Origin: Pseudomonadota bacterium
GTDB taxonomy: Bacteria > Myxococcota_A > UBA796 > GCA-2862545
Assembly: GCA_023954855.1 (NCBI GenBank)
Contig: JAGSGY010000061.1
Coordinates: 1-33,904, forward strand
Reading direction: 5' to 3'
Length of the DNA stretch: 33,904 bases
The notes under the pieces are model-generated. The model had not been told where the DNA came from. It saw nothing but the letters and a program-made list of their open reading frames with translations, and ran no database searches. A program made the position numbers and the translations under genes. Shown piece after piece: positions 1-10,143 of the stretch; positions within the stretch are counted from its first letter, which is position 1; the number at the start of each line of letters is the position of its first letter.

Positions 1-2
1 CC

Positions 3-2882
3 TCGCCCACCCTCACGGGACAGTACGACCCCACCGACCTGGACTCGCTGTCCGTGACCGTGGATGGGACCACCTACACCACCGGCGCCGACGCCGAGCT
101 GACCGTGGACGGCAACGGAAACTGGTCCCTCGATCTACAGACCGCAGGACAGTCTCTTGCCGAAGGCCTGTTCGACATCACGGTCGAGCAGACCGATGGC
201 AGCGGCACCACGGTGTCCGACGGAACCACCGACGAGGTCGAGATCGACCTGACCACACCCGTCCCGACCGTCAACGCGCAGACCGACAGCACCGGCCGCC
301 CGACCGTCACCGGCACCTACGACGCCTCGGACTTCGGCACCAACGGCCTCTCCGTGACCATCGGCGGCGTCACCTACACGCTCGGAACCGACGCCGAGCT
401 GACCGTCGACGGCAGCGGAAACTGGTCGCTTGACCTCTCGGGCCTGGCCACGCCCCTGCCGACTGGAGTCTATGACGCAGCCGCAGATCAGAGCGATGCC
501 GCCGGCAACATCGGCGGAGACATCACCACCGACGAGATCGAGATCTTGCTCGATAGCGACGGCGACGGCCTCCTCGACGAGGTCGAGACCCTGGTCTACG
601 GCACCGACCCGAACGACCCTGACTCGGACGCCGACGGCCTCACCGACGGCGAGGAAGTCCTCAACATCGGCACCGACCCGCTCGACCCCGACTCCGACAA
701 CGACGGCCTCACCGATGGCGCCGAGGTCGACGGCCCCGACGGCAGCCCCGGAAACGGCGACGACACCGACCCCCTCGACCCTGACAGCGACGACGACGGC
801 CTCTCCGACGGCGACGAGGTGCTCACGCACATCACCGATCCGAACGATGCCGACACCGACAACGACGGCTTAGACGACGGCTCCGAGGTCTTGACCCACG
901 GCTCCGACCCGCTTGTGCCCGACACCGACGCGGACGGCCTCACCGACGGCGAAGAAGTCAACACCTACGGCACCGACCCCACCGACGCCGACACCGACAA
1001 CGACGGCCTCAGCGATGGGGACGAGGTCGACACGCACACCACCGACCCGCTCGACGCCGACACCGATGACGACGGGCTCGAAGACGGCGAAGAGCTGGTG
1101 GGCGCGGACGGCACCGCATCGACCGGCGACGAGACCGACCCGCTCGACGCCGACACCGACGACGGAACGGTGGGTGATGGCATCGAAGTGCTCGTCAACG
1201 GCACCGACCCGAACGACGGAACCGACGACGTGCCGAGCACCGTCGACACCGACGGAGACGGCCTCACCGACGACTTCGAAGACGCCATCGGCACCGACCC
1301 GACCAACCCCGACACCGACGGCGACGGACTCACCGACGGCACGGAAGTGCTCACCGAGAGCACCGACCCGCTGCGCCCAGACACCGACGGCGACGGACTC
1401 ACCGACGGCGAAGAGGTCAACGACGAGCTCACCGACCCTCTCGACCCCGACACCGACGATGACGGGCTCTCGGATGGCGAAGAAGTCGACATCACCGCCA
1501 CGGACCCGCTCGACCCCGACACCGATGGCGACAACCTCACCGACGGCGACGAAGTCGCGGTCCACGACACCGACCCGCTTGACCGCGACACCGACGACGA
1601 TGGTCTTGAAGACGGCGCAGAAGTCGACACCCACAGCACCGACCCGCTGGTGCCCGACACGGACGGAGACGGCCTGTCCGACGGCGACGAAGTCAACGTC
1701 CACAGCACCGACCCGAACGACGTCGACACCGACGACGGCGGCGTGCAGGACGGCGTCGAGGTGGCAGATGGAACCGACCCGCTCGACCCAGTCGACGATG
1801 TGCCGGACCTCACCGACACCGACGGCGACGGCCTGACCGACGACGAAGAAGACGCCATCGGCACCGACCCGAACGACCCCGACTCGGATGACGACGGCCT
1901 CGATGACGGCGTCGAGGTGATCGACGAGGGTACCGATCCCCTCAACCCCGACACCGACGGCGACAACCTCTCCGACGGCGACGAGGTCAACACCCACAAC
2001 ACCGACCCGCTCGACCCCGACACCGACGGCGACCTGATCGACGACGGCGACGAGCTCGACGGTGAGGACGGCACGCCGAACACAGGCGACGAGACCGACC
2101 CACTCGACCCCGACAGCGACGATGACGGCCTCACCGACGGCGAAGAAGTCTTCGTCTACGACACCGACCCCAACGACGACGACAGCGACGACGACACGCT
2201 GCTCGACGGCGAAGAGGTCAACGACCACGGCACCGACCCCCTCGATGACGACACCGACGACGGCGGCATTCCCGACGGAACCGAAGTCGACAACGGCATG
2301 GACCCCCTCGATCCACGGGACGACGGGGAGCTCATCGACAGCGATGACGACGGCCTCACCGACCGAGAAGAGGAAGACCTCGGAACCGACCCGAACGACG
2401 CCGACTCCGACAATGACGGCGTCGACGACGGCGATGAAGTCAACGACGAGCTCACCGACCCGCTCGACCCCGACACTGACGACGACGGCCTCACCGACGG
2501 CGAAGAGGTGAACGACGAGCTCACCGATCCGCTCGACCCCGACACCGACGAAGACGGCCTCACCGACGGCGACGAGGTCAATGAGCACGGAACCGACCCG
2601 CTCATCGACGACACCGACGAAGACGGCCTCACCGACGGCGAAGAGATCAACGACCACGGCACCGACCCGCTCGACGAGGACACGGACGGTGGCGGCGTTC
2701 CCGACGGCGAAGAGGTCGACCGAGGCACCGACCCGAATGACCCGGACGACGACTTCGAGGACGACGCCGGTGAGTTCTACGGCGGTGCGTGTGGCTGCAC
2801 AAGCGCGAGCCCGACGCCGATGACCGGACTGTGGATGCTCGGCGCCCTTGGACTGATTCTCCGCCGTCGAGGTGCCAAGTGA
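3..2882 (+). CDS. Surface protein with Ig-like and thrombospondin type 3 repeats and a MYXO-CTERM tail, 5'-truncated
   Basis: The reading frame is open to the left edge, and the residues before the first possible internal start (GTG at 54) already match the repeat that follows, so the true start lies outside the window. Two Ig-like units of about 90 residues come first (roughly nt 12-270 and 285-550, sharing TVTG.YD and GNWSLDL). Then comes a long run of acidic 23-residue units of the type [13 protein letters not shown]...TDPLDP, which are thrombospondin type 3-like and expected to bind calcium through the Asp ladders. The protein ends in CGC, a Thr/Pro spacer, a hydrophobic helix and RRR, the MYXO-CTERM sorting signal known from Myxococcota and processed by myxosortase. 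I infer a calcium-stabilised stalk displayed at the cell surface. The stop overlaps the next start, so it is probably co-translated with the OmpA-like gene. Ligand and exact role cannot be read. Confidence 0.88.
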   Translation, partial: SPTLTGQYDPTDLDSLSVTVDGTTYTTGADAELTVDGNGNWSLDLQTAGQSLAEGLFDITVEQTDGSGTTVSDGTTDEVEIDLTTPVPTVNAQTDSTGRPTVTGTYDASDFGTNGLSVTIGGVTYTLGTDAELTVDGSGNWSLDLSGLATPLPTGVYDAAADQSDAAGNIGGDITTDEIEILLDSDGDGLLDEVETLVYGTDPNDPDSDADGLTDGEEVLNIGTDPLDPDSDNDGLTDGAEVDGPDGSPGNGDDTDPLDPDSDDDGLSDGDEVLTHITDPNDADTDNDGLDDGSEVLTHGSDPLVPDTDADGLTDGEEVNTYGTDPTDADTDNDGLSDGDEVDTHTTDPLDADTDDDGLEDGEELVGADGTASTGDETDPLDADTDDGTVGDGIEVLVNGTDPNDGTDDVPSTVDTDGDGLTDDFEDAIGTDPTNPDTDGDGLTDGTEVLTESTDPLRPDTDGDGLTDGEEVNDELTDPLDPDTDDDGLSDGEEVDITATDPLDPDTDGDNLTDGDEVAVHDTDPLDRDTDDDGLEDGAEVDTHSTDPLVPDTDGDGLSDGDEVNVHSTDPNDVDTDDGGVQDGVEVADGTDPLDPVDDVPDLTDTDGDGLTDDEEDAIGTDPNDPDSDDDGLDDGVEVIDEGTDPLNPDTDGDNLSDGDEVNTHNTDPLDPDTDGDLIDDGDELDGEDGTPNTGDETDPLDPDSDDDGLTDGEEVFVYDTDPNDDDSDDDTLLDGEEVNDHGTDPLDDDTDDGGIPDGTEVDNGMDPLDPRDDGELIDSDDDGLTDREEEDLGTDPNDADSDNDGVDDGDEVNDELTDPLDPDTDDDGLTDGEEVNDELTDPLDPDTDEDGLTDGDEVNEHGTDPLIDDTDEDGLTDGEEINDHGTDPLDEDTDGGGVPDGEEVDRGTDPNDPDDDFEDDAGEFYGGACGCTSASPTPMTGLWMLGALGLILRRRGAK
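552..2756 (+). repeat. 69-bp tandem coding repeats (thrombospondin type 3-like)
   Basis: About thirty consecutive units of 23 codons encode DxDxDGLxDGxEV..xGTDPxDP, with occasional longer variants. Neighbouring copies at about 2440-2508 and 2509-2577 are almost identical at base level, which suggests recent duplication. A different cassette (DTDxGGVPDGxEV, then a DD linker, then DTDGDGLTD and GTDPNDP) recurs starting at 1152, 1725 and 2250, and its first half appears again at 2679, so there is a second, longer order of repetition. Confidence 0.9.
2784..2879 (+). other. MYXO-CTERM sorting signal (coding)
   Basis: The last 32 residues contain Cys-Gly-Cys (codons at 2790 and 2796), a short Ser/Pro/Thr spacer, one hydrophobic segment ([11 protein letters not shown]) and the basic end RRRGAK. 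This is the usual MYXO-CTERM layout, in which cleavage and lipid attachment near the Cys pair is expected. No myxosortase gene is visible in the window. Confidence 0.85.
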
Positions 2883-4975
2883 GCGCCCTTCTCGCACTCG
2901 TCCTGACCGCGGCGACCGCCCAGGAAGCCAACAACGTCAACGCCCAGCTCTACGCACCGCCGATTGACAGCACTCGCACCCTGTGGCTCGAGGACAGCGT
3001 CATGCTGCCCAACAAGTCCGTCGTGGCCCGCGGCATGTTCAGCTACACCAACAAGCCGCTGGTCTACGTCAAGAACGGCGAGACGACCAACATCGTCAGC
3101 GACGTGCTTCAGCTCGATCTCGCGGCCGGCATGACCTTCGGACGCGTGCGCTTCGGCGTGGATGTGCCGGTCTACCTGCTGAGCTCGGGTGAGGCCCAGA
3201 CGGGGGCGGGTCTCGGTGACCTGCGCCTCGACGCGAAGCTCGGCATCCTCGACCACGATGAGGCCCCTCTCGGGCTCGCCCTCACTGGCCGCACCGACCT
3301 GCCCACCGCCACCGTCGACCTACCCCTCGGAAGCGGCAAAGTAGCTGGCGAATTCGCCGTCGTTGTCGACCGTCCGATTGGCGACTTGCTGCTCGCCGCG
3401 GATGTCGGCCTGCGCATTCGCCCCGAAGCCGTGCTCGAGAACGTGACGCTCAACGACGCGTTGATCTACCGTTTCGGTGGTGCCTACGCGTTCAGCGACG
3501 AAGCTGGCGCCTCCCTCGAGTTTGCGGGCAACACCGGCTTCGGCACCCAGGGCACCGGAGCCGGCTCCCCTCTCGAGGGTCTGGTGGGCGGCTACTACCG
3601 CATGCCGACCGGGCTGACCTTTCGGGGTGGTGTCGGCACCGGCATCACCCGTGGCATCGGCTCGCCGCTGGCCCGCGTCATGTTCATGCTCGGCTACGAG
3701 CCCCGCGCAGCCGAAGACATGGACCTGGACGGGCTTGTCGACGACATCGACAACTGTCCGCAGGATCCCGAGGACTTCGACGAGTACGAGGACACCGACG
3801 GCTGCCCCGACCCCGACAACGACGGGGACGGCCTGCTCGACACCGCCGACACCTGCCCGATGGAGCCCGAGGACATGGACTCCTGGGAAGACGAAGATGG
3901 CTGTCCCGAGCCCGAGTTCCTCGTGCGTTGGTCCGTCGTTGACCCCGCCGGGAACGCCGTCTCCGGCGCCCGCTACGTGCTTCCAGATGGCGATAGCTTC
4001 GAGGCCCCGACCGAGGCCGGCTGGCTGCCCGGCATCTACGAAGTCAGCGCCGAGGCCGAGGGCTACGACACCAACACCCGCGATGTGACGCTCGAGATGC
4101 CTGGCCCGCAGGATCTCGTGACCGTGCTCACGCCCAAGGTCACCATGGGCACGCTCACGGTCAAGGTCGTCGACAAGAACGGCGAGCCCGTCGAGGGCGC
4201 GAGCTTCTCGCTGGTCGGTGTGCAGGGCGACCACGCCACCGGCAGCACGCTCTCCCTGGCTCCCGCCGACATTCAGGTCATCGCGAGCGCCGAGGGCTAC
4301 GCGGAGGTCAAGGACAGCGGCACCATCAAGGCCGACACCCAGACGGACCTGACCATCGAGCTTGCACGCATTGCCGGTGAGCTGCTCGTCGAGGTCGTCG
4401 GTCCGGACGGCAAGCCCATCGAGGGCGCCACCTTCACCCTCGACGAAGAGGGTGAGAACCAGAGCCCAGGTGAAGCCGTGGAGGTCGCTCCCGGCGAGCT
4501 GACCGTCATTGCCCGGGCCGAGGGCTACGCGCCCGGCAAGGCCACAGCGACCGTGGTTGCGGACGAGGCCGTCACCGTGCGCATCGCCCTCGAGGCCTCG
4601 CGCATCAAGGTCACCAAGACCCAGATCACCCTCGAAGAGAAGGTGTTCTTCAAGACCGGTCGCGCCGACATCCAGTCGCAGAGCTTTGCGATGCTCGACG
4701 AGTTGGCTCAGGTGATCCAGGACCACCCCGAGCTGACGAAGATCAAGATCGAGGGCCACACCGACAGCCGCGGTAGCGAGTCGTCGAACCTCGCACTGTC
4801 CGAGCGCCGGGCCGCGAGCGTGCGGACCTACCTGATCGGCAAGGGCGTCGAAGGCGAGCGTCTCGTCAGCGAAGGCTACGGCGAGAGCAAGCCGCTCGAC
4901 CCCGCCGAGAACGCCGAGGCCTGGGAGAAGAACCGCCGCGTGGACATCTTCATCCTCGAGCGCGACGACGACTAG
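2879..4975 (+). CDS. OmpA-family outer membrane protein with thrombospondin type 3 and peptidase-regulatory-like repeats
   Basis: I chose the GTG at 2879 because it follows a GAGGTG ribosome site, overlaps the upstream stop as GTGA and gives a clean signal peptide ([15 protein letters not shown]). The 698-residue product has a probable beta-barrel region (about 20-275), two Asp-rich thrombospondin type 3 units with paired Cys (about 280-345), at least three Ig-like or carboxypeptidase-regulatory-like modules (about 350-585, each starting like [16 protein letters not shown]) and an OmpA C-terminal domain (about 588-698) with GHTDSRG, LSERRA and NRRVDI. The Asp and Arg of those motifs normally bind diaminopimelate in peptidoglycan. 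It should tie the outer membrane to the cell wall. Shared repeat type and coupling with the upstream gene suggest the two products work together. Confidence 0.9.
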   Translation: MSALLALVLTAATAQEANNVNAQLYAPPIDSTRTLWLEDSVMLPNKSVVARGMFSYTNKPLVYVKNGETTNIVSDVLQLDLAAGMTFGRVRFGVDVPVYLLSSGEAQTGAGLGDLRLDAKLGILDHDEAPLGLALTGRTDLPTATVDLPLGSGKVAGEFAVVVDRPIGDLLLAADVGLRIRPEAVLENVTLNDALIYRFGGAYAFSDEAGASLEFAGNTGFGTQGTGAGSPLEGLVGGYYRMPTGLTFRGGVGTGITRGIGSPLARVMFMLGYEPRAAEDMDLDGLVDDIDNCPQDPEDFDEYEDTDGCPDPDNDGDGLLDTADTCPMEPEDMDSWEDEDGCPEPEFLVRWSVVDPAGNAVSGARYVLPDGDSFEAPTEAGWLPGIYEVSAEAEGYDTNTRDVTLEMPGPQDLVTVLTPKVTMGTLTVKVVDKNGEPVEGASFSLVGVQGDHATGSTLSLAPADIQVIASAEGYAEVKDSGTIKADTQTDLTIELARIAGELLVEVVGPDGKPIEGATFTLDEEGENQSPGEAVEVAPGELTVIARAEGYAPGKATATVVADEAVTVRIALEASRIKVTKTQITLEEKVFFKTGRADIQSQSFAMLDELAQVIQDHPELTKIKIEGHTDSRGSESSNLALSERRAASVRTYLIGKGVEGERLVSEGYGESKPLDPAENAEAWEKNRRVDIFILERDDD

Positions 4976-4981
4976 GCTGGC

Positions 4982-5830
4982 CTACAGCTCGGTCTCGATC
5001 CACCGCAGGTCGAAGTCCACCGTCATGTCGAACTGCGAGTTGCAGCCGAAGTCGCAGTTCCCGCTCAAGCAGAACATCGTGAAGGCCGCCGACCCTGCCA
5101 CCTGGCGGGGCGTGTGGTCGATCCTGCGGATGTCCGCCAAGGTAGATCCCTGGTAGCTGCACAGGTTTCCGTCCACGTTCTCGATCAAGCCCGCCTCGAG
5201 CAGGGTCGTGTACGGAGCGGGTCCTGCATCTGGCGGAAGCCCAAACGCGAAGTCGGTTCCGCTGGTGTTGGCGCTGAAGTAGAGCCGCTCCTGGATACGC
5301 TCAGCCCGTACAACGGGGTCATCCCCCGTCGCCGTGATCGGCGAGCCCCCGTGAAAGGTGACGGTCACCGTACCCCCCGATGGCGGCACCGTGTGGGCAT
5401 CACAGCCGGGCGCGCACCAGTCGCCGGCGTCCGTGTTTCCGTCGTCGCAGACCTCGCCATACTCGACGTTGCCATTGCCGCAGTCCGGCGGGTCGCTGAA
5501 GCAGAACGAACCCATGTTGTCGTCGGCCTCGACGCAGCTGTACCCGTCGGGACAGGACACGTCGCAGGCCAGTGAGCAGTATGCGGTCATCAGGTTGCCG
5601 TCCCACAGACAGAAGCCGCCTTCACAGTCTTCGTTCTCGAGCGCGCACAGCGTCTCGGTGCAGCCGCCGGCGCAGTTCACACCCAGATCGGTAGGACGCT
5701 CAACCGTCGTAGGTTCCCCCGAGTCCGTTCCGGAGTCCACGACTTCCGTGGTTCCACAGGCCATCAACGCGCCGAGGCCAAGGCCCCAGAACACTTGGAT
5801 GGGGCGACGAAACCGGACGCGGAGATGCAT
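4982..5830 (-). CDS. Lipoprotein with Myxococcus cysteine-rich repeat
   Basis: A 282-residue protein with a basic N-terminus, hydrophobic segment and lipobox LMAC, then an acidic Ser/Thr linker. The middle is rich in Cys and contains CGNGNVEYGEVCDDGN followed by CAPGC, the Myxococcus cysteine-rich repeat (DUF4215-like), found in secreted or surface proteins of this phylum. The last 130 residues form an uncharacterised domain with further Cys pairs, probably beta-rich. The ATG at 5828-5830 is preceded by an AGGAAGG ribosome site. It converges with the OmpA-family gene, 6 bases apart, and diverges from the gene at 5944. Ligand and function are unknown. Confidence 0.82.
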   Translation of the reverse strand: MHLRVRFRRPIQVFWGLGLGALMACGTTEVVDSGTDSGEPTTVERPTDLGVNCAGGCTETLCALENEDCEGGFCLWDGNLMTAYCSLACDVSCPDGYSCVEADDNMGSFCFSDPPDCGNGNVEYGEVCDDGNTDAGDWCAPGCDAHTVPPSGGTVTVTFHGGSPITATGDDPVVRAERIQERLYFSANTSGTDFAFGLPPDAGPAPYTTLLEAGLIENVDGNLCSYQGSTLADIRRIDHTPRQVAGSAAFTMFCLSGNCDFGCNSQFDMTVDFDLRWIETEL

Positions 5831-5851
5831 GCTTTCCTTCCTGGATGCCAG

Positions 5852-5857
5852 ACCCTA
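5852..5857 (-). promoter_or_regulatory. Possible -10 box (TAGGGT) of the cysteine-rich lipoprotein
   Basis: TAGGGT on the minus strand lies about 22 bases before the start codon and about 9 bases before the ribosome site. It fits the TAnnnT pattern seen before many genes of this window. No clear -35 is visible. Confidence 0.4.
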
Positions 5858-5943
5858 CCGGAACCGCGAGGCTCCCGCCGCTCAACAACCACTTGCGCAC
5901 CCCCTCTGACAATGTGAAAGCGGCCGCCAGAAGGGAGCGGGCG

Positions 5944-7086
5944 ATGAGCACCACCGCAGTGATCGCAGTGCGACACGGAGAGGAATGGACCGGCGTCTAC
6001 GTCGCAGACCGCGGCGGCGTGGCGCAGACCGGCGCCGCCATTCTCCAGGCGCTAGTCCACTGCGAAGGCGAGTTCGACGTCTTCGAGTCGCGTTTCATCA
6101 AGCGCGGTTCCGGCCCCTACCAGGACTTCCCAGGCGAGAAGCTCCAAGGCTCGGAGATTCCGTCGCTGATCACGCCGCGTAACCTCGTGAAAGCCAGCCC
6201 CAACTGGCTGTACATGATCGACGCCCGCAAACGAAAGATTCAGGCCATGGTGCCCCGCGGCGGCGGCTTCTCGAAGCACGAGCAGCTCACGATTGGCCCG
6301 GACGGCACCACCACACCTGCGGCCTTCGGTCCCTACGACCAGTTCGCGGACCTCGAGGTCGTCAAGGGCTGGCCGAAGTGCGACGTACACTGGACGGGCA
6401 TCAACGTGCCCCGTCGCGTCGCCATCACCGCCAAGCTCGCCGCGGCCGCTACAGCCGCCGGAAGCAGCGCCGAGGCGTGGCGCGCCCTCGTCACAACGGT
6501 ATTCAGCACCCACGTGGGCCCAGGAGCGCTCTGTCACCCGCGCACCATGGGCTTGGGCGACCTGCTGCTCGTGAAGCTCGACAACGGCTCTCTGCGCTAC
6601 CCGTTCAACAGCCTGGGTCGTCGCAACGCCGCTGGATGTGAGCTGCGGGGCGAGGACGGCGGCAAGCGACCGGTCGACCTGTCCTGGGAGGCCCTTCGCG
6701 CCCCCCTCGCCGAGGTGCTCGACATCGACGCCTTCGAGCTCGCCCTGGCGAGCGGGATGTACCCAGAGCAGAGCTTCCGGCGCGACGGTGAGGGCCAACT
6801 CGAGCGCCAGATCAAGGCCGAAGAGGACTTCACGCCCTACGCCTTCGACACCGGCTGGACCGAGGCAGCAGCGTGCGCGATGCTCGACTGGCTGCGTGGG
6901 TTCGAGGTGCTCGAGGCGCACATGCTCGAGGATCCCTTCGCGGAGCTCCGGGCCAAAGCGGCGGCGGTGAGCCCAGCCAAGCTGCAGGAGCTCGAGGCCA
7001 TCCTCGAAGACCTCGAGAGCAAGGATGCGACCGTCCGCCGCAATGCCGACACCACGCTGTTCCGCTTCAAGCGCCGGCTCCGCTAG
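5944..7086 (+). CDS. Conserved-looking protein of unknown function
   Basis: I chose the ATG at 5944, preceded by a GGGAGCGGG ribosome site, rather than the in-frame ATG at 5845 whose extra 33 residues are of low complexity. The 380-residue product has no signal peptide and no membrane segment, so it is probably cytoplasmic. It begins with a beta-rich stretch (AVIAVRHGEEWTGVYVADRG), contains SLITPRNLVKASPNWLYMID, and ends in a Leu/Glu-rich helical tail that could form a short coiled coil. I do not recognise the family. The N-terminal quarter, where small hydrophobic strands alternate with GG and DRGG turns, might be a proteasome-like (Ntn) or other alpha/beta fold, but this is a guess. It stands alone, divergent from the cysteine-rich lipoprotein and convergent with the ATPase regulator. 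Confidence 0.75.
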   Translation: MSTTAVIAVRHGEEWTGVYVADRGGVAQTGAAILQALVHCEGEFDVFESRFIKRGSGPYQDFPGEKLQGSEIPSLITPRNLVKASPNWLYMIDARKRKIQAMVPRGGGFSKHEQLTIGPDGTTTPAAFGPYDQFADLEVVKGWPKCDVHWTGINVPRRVAITAKLAAAATAAGSSAEAWRALVTTVFSTHVGPGALCHPRTMGLGDLLLVKLDNGSLRYPFNSLGRRNAAGCELRGEDGGKRPVDLSWEALRAPLAEVLDIDAFELALASGMYPEQSFRRDGEGQLERQIKAEEDFTPYAFDTGWTEAAACAMLDWLRGFEVLEAHMLEDPFAELRAKAAAVSPAKLQELEAILEDLESKDATVRRNADTTLFRFKRRLR

Positions 7087-7095
7087 ACCCGGACG

Positions 7096-9684
7096 CTAGG
7101 CGCCGCTCGTCGCGCCCTCGAGGATCTGTACCAGACCCGCCAGGGCTGGGTCTTGGCGAGCTGCATCGAGCACAGCGTCGAGGTCTTCGAGACCCGGCAC
7201 ATGCGCACGGCAGAGTCGCACGGCGAGGCCGACCTGCGGGCCGAGCCCCTCGTCGGCCAGCCCCACCCGTTCAAAGGTCTGTCGGGCGCCTTCCTCGTCC
7301 CCGGACCGGACCTGGGCGACGCCGAGATAGGCGAGCCCGAGCGTCCAGAGCACCCCACTGGACTGCCTTCCGATCCGCGCAAGCCCCCCAGACAGGCGGC
7401 TAACGCCTTCGTCCCAGCGGCCGAGCATGAGCGAGAGAAGCCCCGCGTTGACGCGCTGGGTCCCTGCAACCGCACGTCCACCGACACGCCTCACTTCGTC
7501 GAAGAGCTCCTCGTACAGGGTGTCGGCCTCCTCGAGTTGGCCGGCTTCCAGACACCGTGAAGCGCGCACGCTCTTGATGCTGTGGAGCACGGCGAGGTCA
7601 TCGAAGCGGAGCGCGAGCTCTTCGGCCTTCTGGAGCGCCTCTTCGCGCGCATCGGGGTCATCCAGGCAGGCGCCCACGTTGCCCCAGGCGACTGCCGCGA
7701 CGCGGAGCGCGCCGAGCCCCGTCGCCAGGTCCACAGCGCGGCGGTAATGCTCGAGCGCCTCGTCGACGCGTAGCAGGTAGTGAAGCGCCACCCCGGCGGC
7801 GACCTCCATCTTCGCCTCGCGTACGACCCAGCCCCCCTGCGCGGCGAGTCGAATGCCCCGAAGCGACAACTCGAGCCCCTCTGCAAGCCGCCCTTCCCGC
7901 TGCAACATCAGCGCCTTGGCCTTGATGTGCTGCACGTCGAGAATCGAGCCCTCGGGGAGCTCTGGCAGCGCTTCGACGACATCCTGATCATCACTGCGAA
8001 ACGGCCGGTCGAGCGACGTCAGCACATCGATCTTGCGCAGCTGCATGAGAGCTTGGTCATCGGACGACAGGTCGGGAATCGCAAGAACCTGGTCCAGCCG
8101 CTGCAGGTAGTCGGAGGGCAGCCCATGGCTGAGCTGCACGGGCCACAGGTGGTTGGCGAGCGCGGCGGCCTGGGGAACCCCCAACCAGGTCATGTGCTCG
8201 AGGGCGGCAAGCACATTGTCCAGTTCGTCCCGCAGGAACCGGCCGCCCTCTGGCGAGAAGTCATAGGCCGCGGCCGCGGCCTCGGCGCGAAGTGCAAACC
8301 AGGCGGCGTGACGGGCACTCGCGCTCGACCGGACGTCGGCCTGGGTGTGCTCCCGAGCGAACTGCCGCACGCTCTCGAGCGACGAGAAGCGAAGGCCCGT
8401 CGGCCCAGGGACAGCCCGAAGCATCGACTTGTCGAGCAGGGCGCCGGCGAGCAGCTGGCTCTCCTCCCCAGCCGTGCAGATCGCAGCCATGCTCTCGAGA
8501 GTCGCACCACCGCGAAAGCCGGAGAGCTCACCGAGTAGCTGCTGCTCGTCAGCGGACAACAGCTCCCAAGACCAGGCGATGGCCTGCGCGAGGGACGACT
8601 GGCGTCCGATGGCATCGCGACGATCACTGGCAAGCTCGCCGATGTGCTCATCGAGTCGCTCTGCCAGCTGCTCGAGCGGCGTGAACCGAAGACGGGCCGC
8701 GGCGAGTTCGAGCGCGAGAGGCACCCCATCGAGGCGTCGAACGACGCGGTTGACGGTGTCGGCGTCGAGCTCGATTCCCGGTCGGACGGCTTCGGCGCGG
8801 GCCAAGAACAGCGCCTGCCCTTCGGCCTCGACGAGGGGATCGAGTGCGAGCACGTGCTCTCCGCCCACCCTCAAGCGCTCTCTCGATGTGGCGAGGACAC
8901 GCAGCTCTGCGCTGGCCGACTGCAAGCGCGGGACTGCCCTGGCCACCACGTCGGCAAGCTGCTCGACATTGTCGAGGACGAGAAGCCCGGGACTGCGAGC
9001 GGCCAGCGCACGCACGACCAGAGCCGAGACGTCGGACTGCCCGACCGCCACCACGCCGAGCACCCGCGCGAGCTGCGACCAGAACGCATCCACGGTCCGC
9101 GCCTCGGAGAGATCACAGAACCAAGCATCCCCTCGCTCTTCGTTCAACCACGCACGAGCGATGCGACCCGCGAGACGAGTCTTGCCGACGCCAGGTCCGC
9201 CAAGGAGAGTAAGCCACTGGGCCGTGCCGCACAGCAGCTGCAGGGCCTCTGCAAGGGCAGGCTCCCGTCCCACCCAGGCATCGCGCTCCACAGGAAGGCT
9301 CGCACCCAGCTCCTCGGCGGTGAGCACGGCGACGATGGTCTGTCCCTCGCCGATCAAGGCCGCGAGCCGCTTGCGCAGCGCCTCGATTTCTTCGCTGACG
9401 CCCTGCGCTCCCGGTGGGTTCAGCTGATAGCCCTGACCGCGGACATTGAGCAGCACCGCCGGCTTGGATGGGTTCGGCTCGATCTTCGCGCGGACCCGCT
9501 GGACGGTCGACTCGACGGTGCGCGTGCGCGTCTTGGGGCTGTACCCCCACACCTCGCGAAGCAGCTCACCCTTGTTGGCGTAGCGATGCCGCGTCCCGAA
9601 CAAGTAGCCGAGCAGGGCCTGCTCCACTCGGGTGAAGGCCACGCCTGGAAAGGCCTCGGCTAGTCGTGGGTCGATAGCGCTCAT
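7096..9684 (-). CDS. Winged-helix transcriptional regulator with NTPase and TPR-like domains
   Basis: I chose the ATG at 9682-9684 (MSAIDPRLAEAFPG) because it directly precedes the DNA-binding domain; the in-frame extension beyond it overlaps the upstream gene. The 862-residue product has an OmpR/PhoB-type winged helix (about 15-90, ending VRGQGYQLNPPG), a STAND/AfsR-like NTPase with Walker A GGPGVGKT (162-169) and a Walker B-like LLVLDNVEQL, and a long Leu/Ala-rich C-terminal half with TPR-like helical pairs. The architecture resembles COG3903-type predicted ATPase regulators, in which nucleotide binding and the TPR region gate DNA binding. It is the last gene of a probable three-gene minus-strand operon, so it may control that operon or a distant target. 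The inducer is unknown. Confidence 0.85.
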   Translation of the reverse strand: MSAIDPRLAEAFPGVAFTRVEQALLGYLFGTRHRYANKGELLREVWGYSPKTRTRTVESTVQRVRAKIEPNPSKPAVLLNVRGQGYQLNPPGAQGVSEEIEALRKRLAALIGEGQTIVAVLTAEELGASLPVERDAWVGREPALAEALQLLCGTAQWLTLLGGPGVGKTRLAGRIARAWLNEERGDAWFCDLSEARTVDAFWSQLARVLGVVAVGQSDVSALVVRALAARSPGLLVLDNVEQLADVVARAVPRLQSASAELRVLATSRERLRVGGEHVLALDPLVEAEGQALFLARAEAVRPGIELDADTVNRVVRRLDGVPLALELAAARLRFTPLEQLAERLDEHIGELASDRRDAIGRQSSLAQAIAWSWELLSADEQQLLGELSGFRGGATLESMAAICTAGEESQLLAGALLDKSMLRAVPGPTGLRFSSLESVRQFAREHTQADVRSSASARHAAWFALRAEAAAAAYDFSPEGGRFLRDELDNVLAALEHMTWLGVPQAAALANHLWPVQLSHGLPSDYLQRLDQVLAIPDLSSDDQALMQLRKIDVLTSLDRPFRSDDQDVVEALPELPEGSILDVQHIKAKALMLQREGRLAEGLELSLRGIRLAAQGGWVVREAKMEVAAGVALHYLLRVDEALEHYRRAVDLATGLGALRVAAVAWGNVGACLDDPDAREEALQKAEELALRFDDLAVLHSIKSVRASRCLEAGQLEEADTLYEELFDEVRRVGGRAVAGTQRVNAGLLSLMLGRWDEGVSRLSGGLARIGRQSSGVLWTLGLAYLGVAQVRSGDEEGARQTFERVGLADEGLGPQVGLAVRLCRAHVPGLEDLDAVLDAARQDPALAGLVQILEGATSGA

Positions 9685-9713
9685 CGGCCACAACCTACCG
9701 CCGGCGACGGCGC

Positions 9714-10142
9714 TTAGCGAGTGCCCTTTGCAGCTCGCGCAAGTCGACCGAGAGAGCCCCGCAACGCGACCTGGCTGGCCGCCTCGACGACCGGCCACAT
9801 CTCGTCAGGCCACGCCTCCATGGCGGGCGACCGCTCACTCAGCGTCACCCGCGATTTTCCGGCGTCCTCGACGAGTCTCCAGGTCGTGCGGCAGCCCAGA
9901 GAGTCTTCGACGGCAAACTGGTGGGGACGGTCTGACTCGACGACCGTCTGCGTGAGCAGCCTCGGCTCGCCAGACACGACGCCGATCATCCGCCAATGCG
10001 TTCCCACATCTCCGCGGCCGGAAGTGTCGCGAATGGTGCGCGCTGAAGGGCCCCACACGTCGGCCATGTCGGGATCCGAGAGGACGCGCCACAGGCTCGC
10101 GATCGGCAGCTCGAAGACCTCTTGTACGCTCGTGGACCGCAT
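9714..10142 (-). CDS. SRPBCC (START-like/polyketide cyclase-like) family protein
   Basis: A 142-residue protein beginning MRSTSVQEVFELPIASLWRVLSDPD, the typical first strand and helix of SRPBCC proteins, followed by GTHWRM and a DAGKSRVTLSE strand and ending in a long C-terminal helix. Such proteins bind small hydrophobic ligands in a deep cavity, but the ligand varies widely and cannot be read here. The ATG at 10142 lies one base after the stop of the lipoprotein gene upstream, which implies co-transcription, and the regulator starts 29 bases downstream. It has no signal peptide and is probably cytoplasmic. Confidence 0.8.
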   Translation of the reverse strand: MRSTSVQEVFELPIASLWRVLSDPDMADVWGPSARTIRDTSGRGDVGTHWRMIGVVSGEPRLLTQTVVESDRPHQFAVEDSLGCRTTWRLVEDAGKSRVTLSERSPAMEAWPDEMWPVVEAASQVALRGSLGRLARAAKGTR

Positions 10143-10143
10143 C

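Noticed and set aside
552-2756. Regular 69-base repeats as a CRISPR array
   Set aside because: The repeats are in frame, translate to a known calcium-binding unit, are contiguous without unique spacers, and no cas gene is near.
870-2897. Long open frame on the minus strand (about 675 codons) opposite the calcium-repeat gene
   Set aside because: It mirrors the 69-base repeats of the plus-strand gene, has only simple Val/Gly-rich composition, and lacks a ribosome site and known motif. The plus strand has a sorting signal and repeat families.
8644-9663. Plus-strand open frame of about 340 codons opposite the ATPase regulator
   Set aside because: The minus strand encodes a coherent winged-helix domain and Walker motifs over this stretch; the plus-strand product shows no domain.
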